Origin: Annona cherimola
Taxonomy: Eukaryota; Streptophyta; Magnoliopsida; Magnoliales; Annonaceae
Direction: 5' to 3'
DNA length: 64,000 nt
Assembly (NCBI GenBank): GCA_030490835.1
Contig: CM059972.1
Span: 59,377,563 to 59,441,562 of the forward strand
Shown here in pieces: positions 46,007 through 59,100 of this stretch (its first letter is position 1; the number at the start of each line of letters is the position of its first letter). The notes beneath the pieces were generated by a model, which was not told where the DNA came from, made no database searches, and worked only from the letters and a program-made list of their open reading frames with translations. A program made the translations under genes and the position numbers.

Positions 46007-47110
46007 CCCCGATACAAAATGAGGGGTTTTTTTTTTTTTACTGATGTTGCCACAGCAAATGCAATCACAAATTTCAACCTTCAGCAACCAAATTCAAGTT
46101 TTAAAAAAATAGACTTTTTTTCTTCTTGCTGTGGATTGATTTACAATACATTTTTAAGTCACGGTATTTACCCACTTCCACACATGCTACTAACATGAGA
46201 GTTTGGACTCTGCACATAAAGTTAGGTTGATGGGCTGAGCTGGTTCAACACAACTTTAAATGTAGATTGGATCCCAACCAGTTTTAAAATGGGTAGGTTG
46301 GATTCAACAAGTCACAAGGTTAACCCAACCCACTTGCACCCTATCCAATTCACCCAGGCGAACTAAGTTCCAGTGCATCCGATGCATTACCTTTTTAAAT
46401 TTTAAAAAAAAAAAAAATTCAAAACTTAGATATGTGCCCAAGCATGAAGTTTGTACATGTGTAGTTTTATATTTTTATTTATTTTATTTTATTAGTTTTT
46501 AAAAATAAAAAAATCATTTTATGTGCCAGTGCGCCCGGTGCATTGAAGCTAAGTGCACTAGATGAGATTCCACCAATCACCGGCATCCAATTCATTTTTG
46601 TCCACTGGAAGCCTAGATCAGAAATGCAATTTATAATGTATTATTTCAATTAATAAAAATAAACAATATTTCATATCATAGCCCAGAAGAGCCAGCCTTC
46701 GTTTTATTATAAAGTGGGAGGCACCCAACCTTTGCTTTATTATAATTTATAAAGACGATGTTGACATCTGGTTACAAAGGTGGGCACTCTTGCCCTCGTA
46801 CCACACTCCACCCTTAAAATGTTTTGATCTAGATTCTTGGGTGTGTGAGAGTATTAGTAAATTGTGTAGCAGTGCGGAGAGGGAGGAAAAGTCAAATTTG
46901 TCTTCTAGCATTAACATCAATTAAATGTAGGTTACATGAATGTCATAAAACTGGAGAGGAATTATGACTAATTTCTTCTGCCGCAACTGTCATTCATAGT
47001 TCAAAACAACTGAAAAGATGGATTGACTGCTAAATCTGTTGCCTCGACTCACACTAGACTCTTGGGGAAAAAAAAAAAATTATAACAGAACTACCTGAGA
47101 AATACAGTCC
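46007..47110. other. region 3' of the malic enzyme gene
   Basis: It probably includes the malic enzyme 3' untranslated region (immediately below 47111). A degenerate inverted-repeat element at about 46372-46572 has GTGCATCCGATGCATTA and GTGCGCCCGGTGCATTGAAG ends, resembling the CCCGGGTGCA MITE family. No other gene is seen. Confidence 0.4.
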
Positions 47111-47182
47111 TCATTTCTCATGAACAAGAGGGCTATACACAGGGTACCACATGCTGCGGGCAACATAATCTACCGTCTCCTC
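47111..47182 (-). CDS. NAD-ME: NAD-ME last exon
   Basis: 24 codons including TGA (47111-47113). Reads EETVDYVARSMWYPVYSPLV and on to the terminal Lys. The acceptor CAG is just above 47182. Confidence 0.92.
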   Translation of the reverse strand, partial: EETVDYVARSMWYPVYSPLVHEK

Positions 47183-50100
47183 CTGAATCAGAATAGCAAG
47201 TAGATTACTGAAGTTGATTGCGAGAAGTGAAATATGCAGAAAATGTTGGTTGAAACTCAAAAAATGATAAGTGAAATCTGGAGAAAATGCTGGCTGAAAC
47301 TGAAGAGATGATAAATAGAGGAATTTTTAAAAGTGATCCTTTCAAAATTCAAACAAGTTAAAACGCGGGTGAAACAGGACATCAGATATTATTCGCTTTA
47401 CTGCACGTAGGAAGTCCATGAACATCACCCCCATTGAGAATATGCTAAAGCTTTGAGTAGGAGCACTTTTGCTACAGGGTAATATGAGTCAGGGAATCTT
47501 CAAGCTTAAGAATTATATGATCCATCAGTGGAAGTGGTTGGCAGTCCAGCAGAATAAAACCCAGACAAAGGAACATAGGACCCATTATCTTGTACACCAA
47601 GAACCCTTCAAATCAGCTGACCAAAGCTTCTGCTTCTGCTGAAGAGTGAATTCATATTGCAAGAAAAGAGAGCACTTTCTTGGATCCATTATTGTTTGCA
47701 ACTAAAGAATCAGCACTACCAGATAAGAAAGTGGCTTTTGTACCTGTGACATATCTAGAAGCTCTTTCATCCCCACCTCACCATGTCCCTCAGCAAGCTC
47801 CTCAGCAACAGCAGCCCGCACAACAGCTGCCCCAACTTGCGCTGTGATATGACGTATGCTGTACAAATTTTCCAACATTAATGGAAAGTCCAATTTATTC
47901 TACTCAACAAAAATGATCACAGCTCTGTTTCTCTAATAACGAGTGAAACCCATCTCCGTACCAGTACCCTTATCCCAAGATAATAATCCATGTACCTAAA
48001 ATGGGTAGACTAGCACATCTTTCTTTCTAAGCTGCTTAATGAAAACCAAAGTAATGAGTAAGTATTTTAAAGGTTAGTTTCAACACACTGTTTTACATAC
48101 TTAACATCATTTCCCACATTTTAAAAAAAAAAAAAATTACCCAATTTGGGTGAAATTTCTATTCACATTGACTGCACTAGTTTCTGAAATTGTTATCGTA
48201 ACAATAAATTTCCAAGAAAATTTATTTGAATTGTTGATTTGTGAGTAATTAAGATTAAATGAAAGCAAGGATATTTTAGGGAAAAAAATCTCCAAGTTGA
48301 TAATAAATAATGAATAAGGTTTTTTAAAAAAAAAAGAGTAATATTGATAAAGATTAAGTCAGTTCGTAAAATTAATATTCCTAATTATGCTTAATTTACA
48401 TATAATTAGGGCTAGTTTGAGCTTTTTTAAGAGTTTTGCTCCTATGAAACTGTGTGCAACTCATACTCCCTGGTGTTTCCCTTTTTTAAATTTTTTTTTT
48501 TTAGATCCGAGTCACGCATCATATTTTTCTCCACACATATTCTTATGATATGAAAACATGTCCACAAAATTTACCCTCATTTCTGGATATGATCACATAT
48601 TCTATAAAAATGGCAAATGCGACCACACATTTTCACAATATTCCAAATATAATAAAGCCGCCAGTCTTCCCTACGTGTTTTTACTAAAATACCCTCAACT
48701 AAGACCTAGACTTAAAGAGAAAAACAAGTCATTAATGCATATGGTTATCAAAATACAAAGCTATAAAATGTGCAGTAACCACAATTCTTGAAGTAAAAAG
48801 GAGATGGATTTAGGCTTTAGACATGGCTATTTTGGTTTTGGAAAAAAAAAAAACTGATGGCCTAGTCATATCTGCTGTTTTTTGTGTGATCGTATCTAAA
48901 AATAGGGATAAATTGTAGGGTCATAATTACAATTAACCCAAAAAATCATTCTAATTAGGGTTTGTTTGGTATACTAAAAAAAAGTGAAGAAAAAATTTAT
49001 GTGAACTTTTTGAAAATGTAGGGTAATGATTAAAAGTAAAAAAAATGAAGATAAAGTAAAAATAGTAGTTGTATAAAGAAAATGATTTGAACCTAGAAGA
49101 AATGATAGAAAAAGTAGAATAGTTAGGTAGTTAAGATATCAAATCATATCAAAAGGTATATAAAATGAGTGAAAACTTTTTGTAATACATCTTACTGAAT
49201 GAACCTTAGACTTGTATATAATACATAGTGCAAAACAAAGTTCGGAAGTGCAAATGCACAAAGTTCTTTAAATTCATTTTTTATATTATATGTTATAAAA
49301 GGTTTCAAGTATGCAGTGAAAAATGAACAAGGGTAGTAAAGGCATTTTTCCCTAGAAGCAGTGCCACAACAACATCCAATTGAGGTGAAAAGTGGGCAAC
49401 AGCTTTCATGTTATTCTAGACATGGTTAGGTTAAGAAGGTATCCCAAAACATAAGGTACATTTTACCTCATGAAATGTTAGGACTCCAAGGAAAAGTATG
49501 AAATTACTAGATACTAAGAGAAGAAAAAGAAGAAAAGAGCTAAGGCTAGAGATATTAATAAGTACATCCTATAGTATGTAGGAAAAAACGAAAATAGAAA
49601 TGATGTAAGGATAATAATGGAAAATAAATTTAAAGATAATATTATGGATGTCAGTAGAGTAAAGGATCCAACTATTCAATTAAAATTTATGCAAGGTGAA
49701 GAATTAATGAACGTGATTAGTGTTTACATATCACAAGTAAGATTAGATGATAAATCAAAAACCAATTTTGGAATCACAAATCTATCTCATGCAATGGGTA
49801 CCAAACCAAGTAAAGATTGCGAGGAGGAAATTTAAATGGACATGTAAGAAGAAAAATATGGGTCATAAGAGAATTCATGAAGGTTTCGGTTTTGGAATTA
49901 GGAATGACTTGGGGATCCCATTTTAGATTTGCTATGACATATAATCTAATTACAGCAAAGGCCTTTATTTCAAAAAAGAGATGACCCTTTAATAACCTTT
50001 AAGAGGGGGACCAATTCTATATTTTAAAAAAAAAAAGAACAAATAGATCCCTATGTAGTACTTGCAAGATTATCCCAAGTGAGAGTTTACCTATCCAAAA

Positions 50101-53100
50101 TAAGTTGTTAGTACTTAGTAGATAGATATAAAGAGAGAAAGAAATGAATAGTAATATAATTTTAAAAATTAAATGGTAGAATTTGAAAGATGCTAACATG
50201 GAACTTTTTAATTAAAAAATGATAGAAGAAGAAAAATGGAAATGGTTGAAAAAAAGGTTAAACAGCATTGATGTGGAAATGACAGAATGCATTAAAACAA
50301 TTGGAAAATATTCTAGAGTATATAAAAATGGTAAATCCTTATATGAGGAACTTGCTAGTGAAATGAAAATGTTCAAAAGGCTATAAATGACAAATGAGAG
50401 CAGTTCAAAGAATGACAGACCAATAAAAAATCATATAAACTTACAACAATACAAAATATCTAAAAAAATCTACTAAAAGCGAGTGAGGCTAAACAAAAAG
50501 CCTACGACAATCCATACGACAGACTAAGAACCGGACAGGGAAAAAAGGATATAATTAAGTGAGCTAAATTAAGAGAATAAATGTAAAAACTCAGCACTGT
50601 TAATAAATTAAAAGCAAATACTAAATAGTTTTAATAAAAGATGATCAATGAAGAAATAAGAGAGATAAAAAAACCCATTTTTATAATTTATCAAATGGTG
50701 ATCCATCGAAACATTAAAGATATATGATAATTTGAATATAAAAGAAAATAAAAATGTCCTCTCTTTTTCGAACATTTGAATTTGTCAAGGAAATGAAGCC
50801 ACTAAGAAAAATAAGAACAGGAAAAGTATTACGTCCAGAAAATATACTAATTTAGATCCGTTAAGTGTATGAGAGACAGGTACAAATAGGTTAACAAATT
50901 TATTTAACAAGAGTATAAGAATAGAGTTAATGTCAAATTAACGGACGAGAAGGACTACAACACTGGTTTATAAAAATAAAGGAGATATTCTTAAATTATG
51001 CAAATTATCATGGAAAAAACTAATAAAATGTATAATTAAAATTATTACGGAAAAAACTAATAAAACATATAATTAAGTTGGATAAAAGATTCTTGAAGAA
51101 AGGCTAAGACAAGAAGTAAATGTTTCTAAATGTCAATTCGGTTTCTTCTGAGGAAAATCAACTATTGAAGTTATTTTTTTACTCAGTTGTTTGAAAAGCA
51201 TAAAGAAAAGAAAAAGAACCTACCCGTGTTTTTTATTGATTTAAAAATCGAGTATGGCAGGGTTCCAAGCAAATTAATATGGATAGTGCTATAAAAGGGG
51301 AAAATTACCAATAGATACATAGACATTTAGAAATGTATGCACATGTGGGTTATAACAAATGTGAGCACTCCGAGTAGACATAAAAGTAATTTTTCAATGG
51401 CAATAGATTTGCATCAAGGCTCCGCCTTAAGTCTTTATCTTTTCCTGTTCACAAATGAGATGGGATGGGATAAGGATAGGATGAAATTTCTCATTCCCAA
51501 AATATAAGAACCTATTTTCCCAATTTCCATACAACTTTTCTCATTCTCAACACATAACACTTTTTTCATCCCATCCCATTCTACATCTCATCTCATTCCT
51601 GAACATAGTTATAGATTAATTATTAGACATTTACAAGAAGTACCTTTGTGTAAGTTATTTACAAACGAAAAAAGAGTAAATTTGAAATTAAACAAGTTGA
51701 AAGATATTCTAGAATTGATTGGCTTCAGAATTAATCAAACAAAAACTGAATATATGAAATGCTACTTTAAAAATAGCTAACAACCTAGATTGGGAATCAA
51801 CTAAGATTTCAAACATAGTACCAAGAAATAACCATTTTCAGCATTTAGGATCAATAATTCAAGCACATAAAGAAATTGAGAAAGACATTATCAAAAAAAT
51901 CTAAGCAGGATGGAACAAATGGCAGAGTAGAACGAATGGCGGAGTGCTTAGGACTTTTATGTGACCTACACGTTTCAATTGAAATTAGAGGAAAATTTGC
52001 ATAAAACAACAATTAGACCAGTTATGCTTTACAAGGCAAACTGTTGAGCAGTTAAAGAACAATATATGCATATAATAAGTATGCAAAATGACAATTTTAA
52101 GGTAGACAAGTGGTACACAAAAACAATACAATTAAGAACGAAATAATCCAAAATAATCTAAAGGTGAAGCCAACAGGTAATAAAATGAAGGAAAGCAGAC
52201 TAAGTTAGTTCGAGTGTGTTAAATGAAAGCCTAAACTGAAACATACTAGAATAGTTAAGTTTATTCAAATAGAAGATAGTGAGAGAAGAGGAAGACCCAA
52301 AACACGCGGATAAATTAATTAAACAATATATGAAAACTTTAGAAGATTGTAGAAAATATAGGCCATGATTGTGAAGAATCGCACAACCAGATCCATGAAA
52401 CTAGCCTCACGTAAGTATAAAATAGCTTATGATGATAATGACGACAACAACATTATCAAAGCTTTCGATCAAGTTGACTTTTTAAATTTACACTGAACAA
52501 ATAGCTTTACACATAATGTGCCTGGATCTGAGGGGGAAAAATCAAAAAATGGGAATCTAAGGAGGGTACAAGTTGCACCCAGTTTCATAGAAACAAAGTT
52601 TTTTCATTTTTACGTGAAAGGACTAACCCTAAATAAAGTTAACAGTTTCGTTTCAAATATGATCACAAAATAAATTCATATTTACAGATATTATTACATA
52701 TTTATAAAATAACAAATACGATTGCATACTTTTAGTTACTTTTTCAAAATATGGCAACACCATCAATCTTACCCATGTGTTTTTATTAAGATACCCCTTG
52801 CTAAAACCTAAATACATCTTTCTCTTTTTCATGTAAAGAATGATTCTTACTAAATCCTACAGTAGCTTTGTTTTTTGACATCCATATATACATAAGACTT
52901 TTTAAATCTAGGTTTAGGTTTTAGCAACTGATGTTTTAGAAAAAAAACATGAGCAAAACTAAATAAATGAAAATGTGTGGTCGTATTTTTTCTATTTTTT
53001 ACAAAGTGTGGTTATATCTATACATATGGGTATAATTTTATATTTGGGCATTATATCTATTAGTTAATGAGATAAATGCATAAGTGTTTCAACATGTTTT

Positions 53101-56100
53101 ATAACAAATCAGTAACATATGAAGAATAATCATAAACACAACTTTAACTTATTAGATTTGCTAAAGAAATTAGTTAAAAAAAATGCATTATGGTAACATA
53201 ATATGCTCTGATAAATAGTTTGGGACACGTGAAATTTTTAATATAAAATTTATGCAAATAGATATATAGATGCACTGATTTAATTTATATGCTTCTTCAG
53301 TAAATATAATTTATAAGTACTTGTCTTTGAGATATACTTATAAATATGCATATTCGTATATGCTCTTTTCCATTTCACAAGTGGTCCTCATATATGAATT
53401 TTCATTATTCATTAATTGTTGGCACTAAAGTAATTTTTATTCTAAATAATAATTTTATATTATCCTCAAATTTGAACCAAAAATACTCTAAATTTCTCTT
53501 TTCCTTAACAAATTTATCGATATTTTACTGATAAAGTTTTAGACAAATTAACATTTTCTTCCAAAAAAAGAACATCAGCATTCAATTAAGCTGGTGAGAG
53601 AATTTGAAATAAAAAAGCATCATATAAGAAAGGTGAGTATTAAGGTATCTTGGAGGAAGATGAAATTAGAAGAGTATTATATGTTCTGAATGTAATCTAC
53701 GCCTTTGCCCCTGAATTGTTGACCTTCAAATTTTGAATTACATCCGTACACTTCAAGTTTGCAGCATACCTTAAACATTGGATTTAAGCTATAAGGAATG
53801 AATAAACTAAATCCAAGTTCATCACTATGTTTAAAAATGCTTGTTTAGCTAAGAAAGTAATTATTATTTTTGAAAAATATTATGGGCTTTAAAATTAAAT
53901 CAATTAAAAGTTGACATTTAAACCTCTTTAAAAGTTGAATCATAGACAATTTAATTTCGTAGCAAATTAAATTTTTATTAAGATATTGATTGTATTCTTA
54001 GTTTAATAAGTATATTTAAATATAATGGTTGGCTTAGATTTCGTCATTTTCTTCAGTACAGCTTAAATATAGGGGGTTCATTGGAAATTTCCAAGGAAAC
54101 GACTCCCTTAGGATTGCTGTGTTTAAAGACAGCCCCATCATTGTGTTCACCAGAAAATCGTTGTCAAATTTTGATGGAGGCTAAAAATATCCTTGTAAAC
54201 CAAATTTGTTTGCTCACTATCACACTTGACAATGTAAAATTCAGTCTACAGTGTTCAACAGAATTTTATAATTAAAATAAGCAGGACTAATATCTTAGAT
54301 CAGTTACTCTAGCTTTGTGATCTTAGACCTAATTGAACCCACAAGAGCACTTCCGTTCTCGGATAAAAACCAACGGTGATTTTCTAATTGACATTGGCAA
54401 CAAAGTTGTCTTTGATATATATGTAGCAAACCATATATATACAATTTTTTTAAGAAATATATAGCAAATTACATGTTTGCATGCATGCAATCTTGAACAT
54501 GTGTAGAAAAAGAATAAAATGCTTTTAGCTAGCAAAGATAAGCTATCCCATCCCATCCTAGAATTGAGCAATGAAATCACAGCTAGTGAAAATGAGGTAA
54601 TGAAAAGTTGTGGCCAATTTGTAGCCTTAGAAATATAGACTAGGTTGAACCACAATCAGGCACACAGATTAAAAGCAAGTGGCCAAACACAGTTTTATTA
54701 ATTAAGATTCACACTTTTTATGGTAAATTCAGATTCACACTTTAAACATAACGTTATTCTACACCATAAACTATACTACACCTTAATACACAAACACATA
54801 AGTGAAAGAATGTTCTTTATTAGATGAAGGTGGAATCATGGATGCACTACCTTGATATAGAAGGAAACAGGATGCCCTTTTCAATTTGCTCATCTGTCAT
54901 GTATGAAGCAAGGCTGTAAAAATAACACTAAATTAGAATAGTGAAACAATTGGAAGAAAATCGCATTGGAAGAAAGGAAGCATAGCACTAAGAGTCCACT
55001 TCACATTTGGTAAAGGGGGAAAAAAAATTCTCACTTCATCCTACACACCTTTTGATGTGATTTGAAATATTAACTACCCTAATTTTTCTATTGTTATCCC
55101 CACATTCTAATCACCTTTTCACATCTTTCTGTACAAATACTATCTATTTTATCTTTATTCTTTTTACACCTAATCATTACCTCTATTATATTATATCACT
55201 CTCACTGTTTCAAAATGCAAAAACCAAGGTAGAAAATTTGCTGGAGATCAAAAGCATTTTTTTCAACCACAGATAAGCAGTCATAATAAACCATTTTTGA
55301 GATGCATTAGGACCTAATTTTCAATGTCTCGCCTTTTATCAACAAGGGTTATCTGGAAGTTCAAAATTTCCATTAACAGTAGTCAAAAAAATTGCTTGGG
55401 TTGGAATCCAACCCAATCCTATTTCTAAATCCCCAGCCAGAATCCAAACTGCAGGCCAGGTTCAGTTTTGAATTCATAAAATTCAGGTCGAAATTTTGTA
55501 AATATTGATATTTTCTGAAAATTTTACAAATTAATAGTTTATTTCAAACAAAGAATATAATATTAAAATCAAGTGATTGTCCTGTCAAAACTTCTAGTTA
55601 GCCAAATAATTCCACATTTAGTCAACCTGATTTTTTTGTTAAAGCTTAAGCATGATCTGGGATTGAATCACCTTCACTTTGAATTTACGTTTAATCTTTT
55701 TATTTTTTTAATTGTTAACATTAGCATGTTAAACTCAAACTGAAAACTCAAATTTAGAATTATTTTACTACAGTTTACTCAAAACTCAAGGTTAAATTGA
55801 CTTAGGCCTGAAATCAGATAATATTTTTTATTTACACTTGAAATGCAGGCTGAGGTTCCACTCAACCCTAACCAAACCTTATTTCTACATCAGGTCAGAC
55901 TAAACCCTGATTTGGAAACTCTATTTGCTGAACGGGCCCTTCGTTAATTAAGCTTGACAACCAATGAGAGCTTCTGGAATGCCCATAAGTAATTTGATAA
56001 ATACTTACCACTCAGCAGCAGCTTGTAACATCCCATCTGAAATAAAATGAGCACCAGAAAGAAGAGCCCCTAACCCAATCCTGAACCGGCACGAAGATTT

Positions 56101-59100
56101 AGAAAAGTATACACCACTTCATTTTTAACATAAAGAATAAATACATACCCAGGAAACAAATACATGTTGTTTGCTTGATTAACATGGCCTACTTTTCCAT
56201 TCCCTGGATCGATGAAAATAGATTCCTTGAGTGCACGAATTCAGAAAATGTGAACAAGACTACGCGAAAAAATGGTACTGACCAAGATCAACGTGTTGGA
56301 ATGGGCTTCCACTAGCAAAAACAATGTTATCCCCCGCATATTTAAATGCATCAGAAGCTGTACATTCAGCTGTCATATGAAAAGAAATAGAAATATATCA
56401 TCAGGGATGAACCAGGCTGATATTGTAGGGCGCTGGTTCAATGCACCTGGGTGCATTGAGCCTCAACGCACCTAGGTGTACTTCACCCTTTTTTTTTTTT
56501 TTTGAAAAACTTTTTACACAACTGTTAATCTAAGTGTATTTAACATATGTATAAATTTTTACCATTTTTGGAGATTTTTAGATTTTTATTTTATTTTTTA
56601 AAATCAGTGCCACTGATTTTAAAAAGTCCGAAAAAAATACCTAAAAATCTTCAAAAATGGTAAAAATTTATACACATATTAAATACACTAAAATTAACAT
56701 TTTCATGAAAAAAGTTTCAAAAAAAAAAAATTTTAAATGGGTGAAGTACCGGGTGCATTGAACCAGCGTCCAATATTGTATTCTCTGGTATTCAAAATAT
56801 TTCTTGATGAAAAAAAGGATGAGAAGGCAACCATTCATTGTTGGATTTGACATAGCAAATATTGCAGGCCTTGGGGAATCTGACTCTCTCATGGCCTTAA
56901 GCACCTGCCAGAAAATCAGGAGTTCATCTTGTCAAAGTAATTCATAGCAGCATTCAATATAACACATGATGCGTTGACCAAACTCTAGCCAAAATTAGAG
57001 AAGGCGATAAGAAAAAAGAACAGGCTTTTCAGCAATCAAATGGGATATCAATTTGAATTTTTCATTTTTTTATAAAAAATATCTCTAAAAAATTCCAACG
57101 AAAAAAAAAATGGAATATTTCTGTTTGAAACTCATGAATCAAGGTATTAGGGTATCAACTTGTGTTAGTTTGCTTCTGTTTTCCATTTTTCTCCCCCTTT
57201 CCTTGAGTTTTCATGGGTTTTGAGAACCTGGTTTAGTAAGGGATAGCACATTAGTTACAAATATGCTCTATAACCGTTTCAGCAGAGGCCGAAAGCATAT
57301 GAACATCTATTAGGTATGCATCAGTATTTTGAATGCTGTCAAAAGAGAAGTACTGCTTACACCTAAGTTTTTGGTAGTTTTCGTTAAACACTGATCCAGC
57401 ACAAGAACAGTTCTATTTACAGTGTCTAAAACATGCTTGGGAAGAAATGAAGACCCTTAGCCAGGATCAGATCCTATAGCAATCTTATACATGATATTTC
57501 ATATCCAGTTGTCTACCTAAAAACTAAAAAATTAAATAGACCATATGTTTGTTGGTTAATATGATGCTTTATGATGCAAGCATTTTAACCTGAGCAATCA
57601 ATACACTGATGGGACAAGAAGAATACATTAAGGTCTCTAAATAAGCAAAAATTTTCAGCAAGACTCCAAATCAGTTAACATCAAACGAGGCAAATTTAGC
57701 ACATAAAGCAGTTGAAAATGGTTCAAGTGTCAATCTACTTGCCTCCTCATTGAAAATGCCTCCTACTCCAGACAGGCCTAACAAAACATGGGGCTTCACC
57801 TTTTTAACCTGACAAACATCACCAAGAAATGTTAGCATCCATTTAGAAAATGGGGTAACACTGATGCACATCATCAGTACCCAACATCAATGGGTTAGTA
57901 GCATAACCAGCATAAAGAAAATCCATCACAAGCAATGATATGAAATACAACAACATACTTTGGTACTGAGTTGCCAATAAGATTTGGATTAGTTATTCAC
58001 ATTTGAGATTTTTTGAACATTATAATTGTTTCATTTGGTTTTGATTAAAGAATTAACAGATAAAAATATAGATCGAATTAATGGATGTTGAATCATTATT
58101 TTTATTATATTATTTCGATGAACTTAATATGGTATGTTCTCTTTAATCTGGTCATGAACAAGCCAAACATTTCCAGTAAGAGATCCTTTACTCTATTGTT
58201 ACATATACATTTCAAAAAATAAAGGTTATTTGCATCCATGGCAATAATTTCAAACTTGTTGCATCTATGCTAAAAAAAATTTAAATGTTTTGCATCTATG
58301 CCAACGCTGTTAGTCTTCATTAGGGGTGCAACTCGGGCTCATGAAACTCGGGTTCACCTCAACCCTAACCCTAACCCTATTTGTAAAACTTCAACCCTAA
58401 CCCTAACCCTAACCCTATTTGTAAACCTCAACCCTAACCCTATTTTTGAAATTCGGGCTCGGGTTGAGTTTCTGGTTGAGTTTCGAGTTGACATATTCTA
58501 TTAATATGTCTTTGTTAATCATCTTATATATAATTTTTTATCACAAATCTATTATATAAAAAATTTTAAAAAATAATTTATTGTATGAAATTAAGAAAAA
58601 TTCAAATACCGCTTAAGAGTAGAAAAAAAGAAACTTGTTTTTGAGCATTCTCTTTGTATCAAGTAGAATATGGATTATGTGTAAACGTTGTCAATAAAAT
58701 TGTATTATTAATCATTAATTGTATTTTTTTACTCCTCTATTGTTTTAAGCTTATTTTACAACTATAATTTTAAAGTTCTCATAAATTTTCCTGTTGGAAA
58801 AAAAGATCTCAAAAAAATTTAATATTTAGTATCATAGGATTTCGTTGGTCAAAAGGCTTCAGTAGAAAAGGCGTGAAGAGTAATTTTTTTAAAAAAAACT
58901 GTTGGACCTGTATCATAATGTAAATTGGGAATAGGTATTTTGTTGAAATCACTTAAGATGTTAGATTGTCTCGCCAATGAGTTGTCCATGCCTGCCATGC
59001 CGTACTCCTGTTGTCCATCATCCATCCATGAGTAATATGTTATTATTATAATATATTATTATTATAATATAAATTATATATTTTATATAAATGCAAATTC

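Noticed and set aside
58360..58445. Interstitial telomere
   Set aside because: The repeats lie within a hAT element with perfect TSD and TIRs, are short and interrupted, and the unit is six bases.
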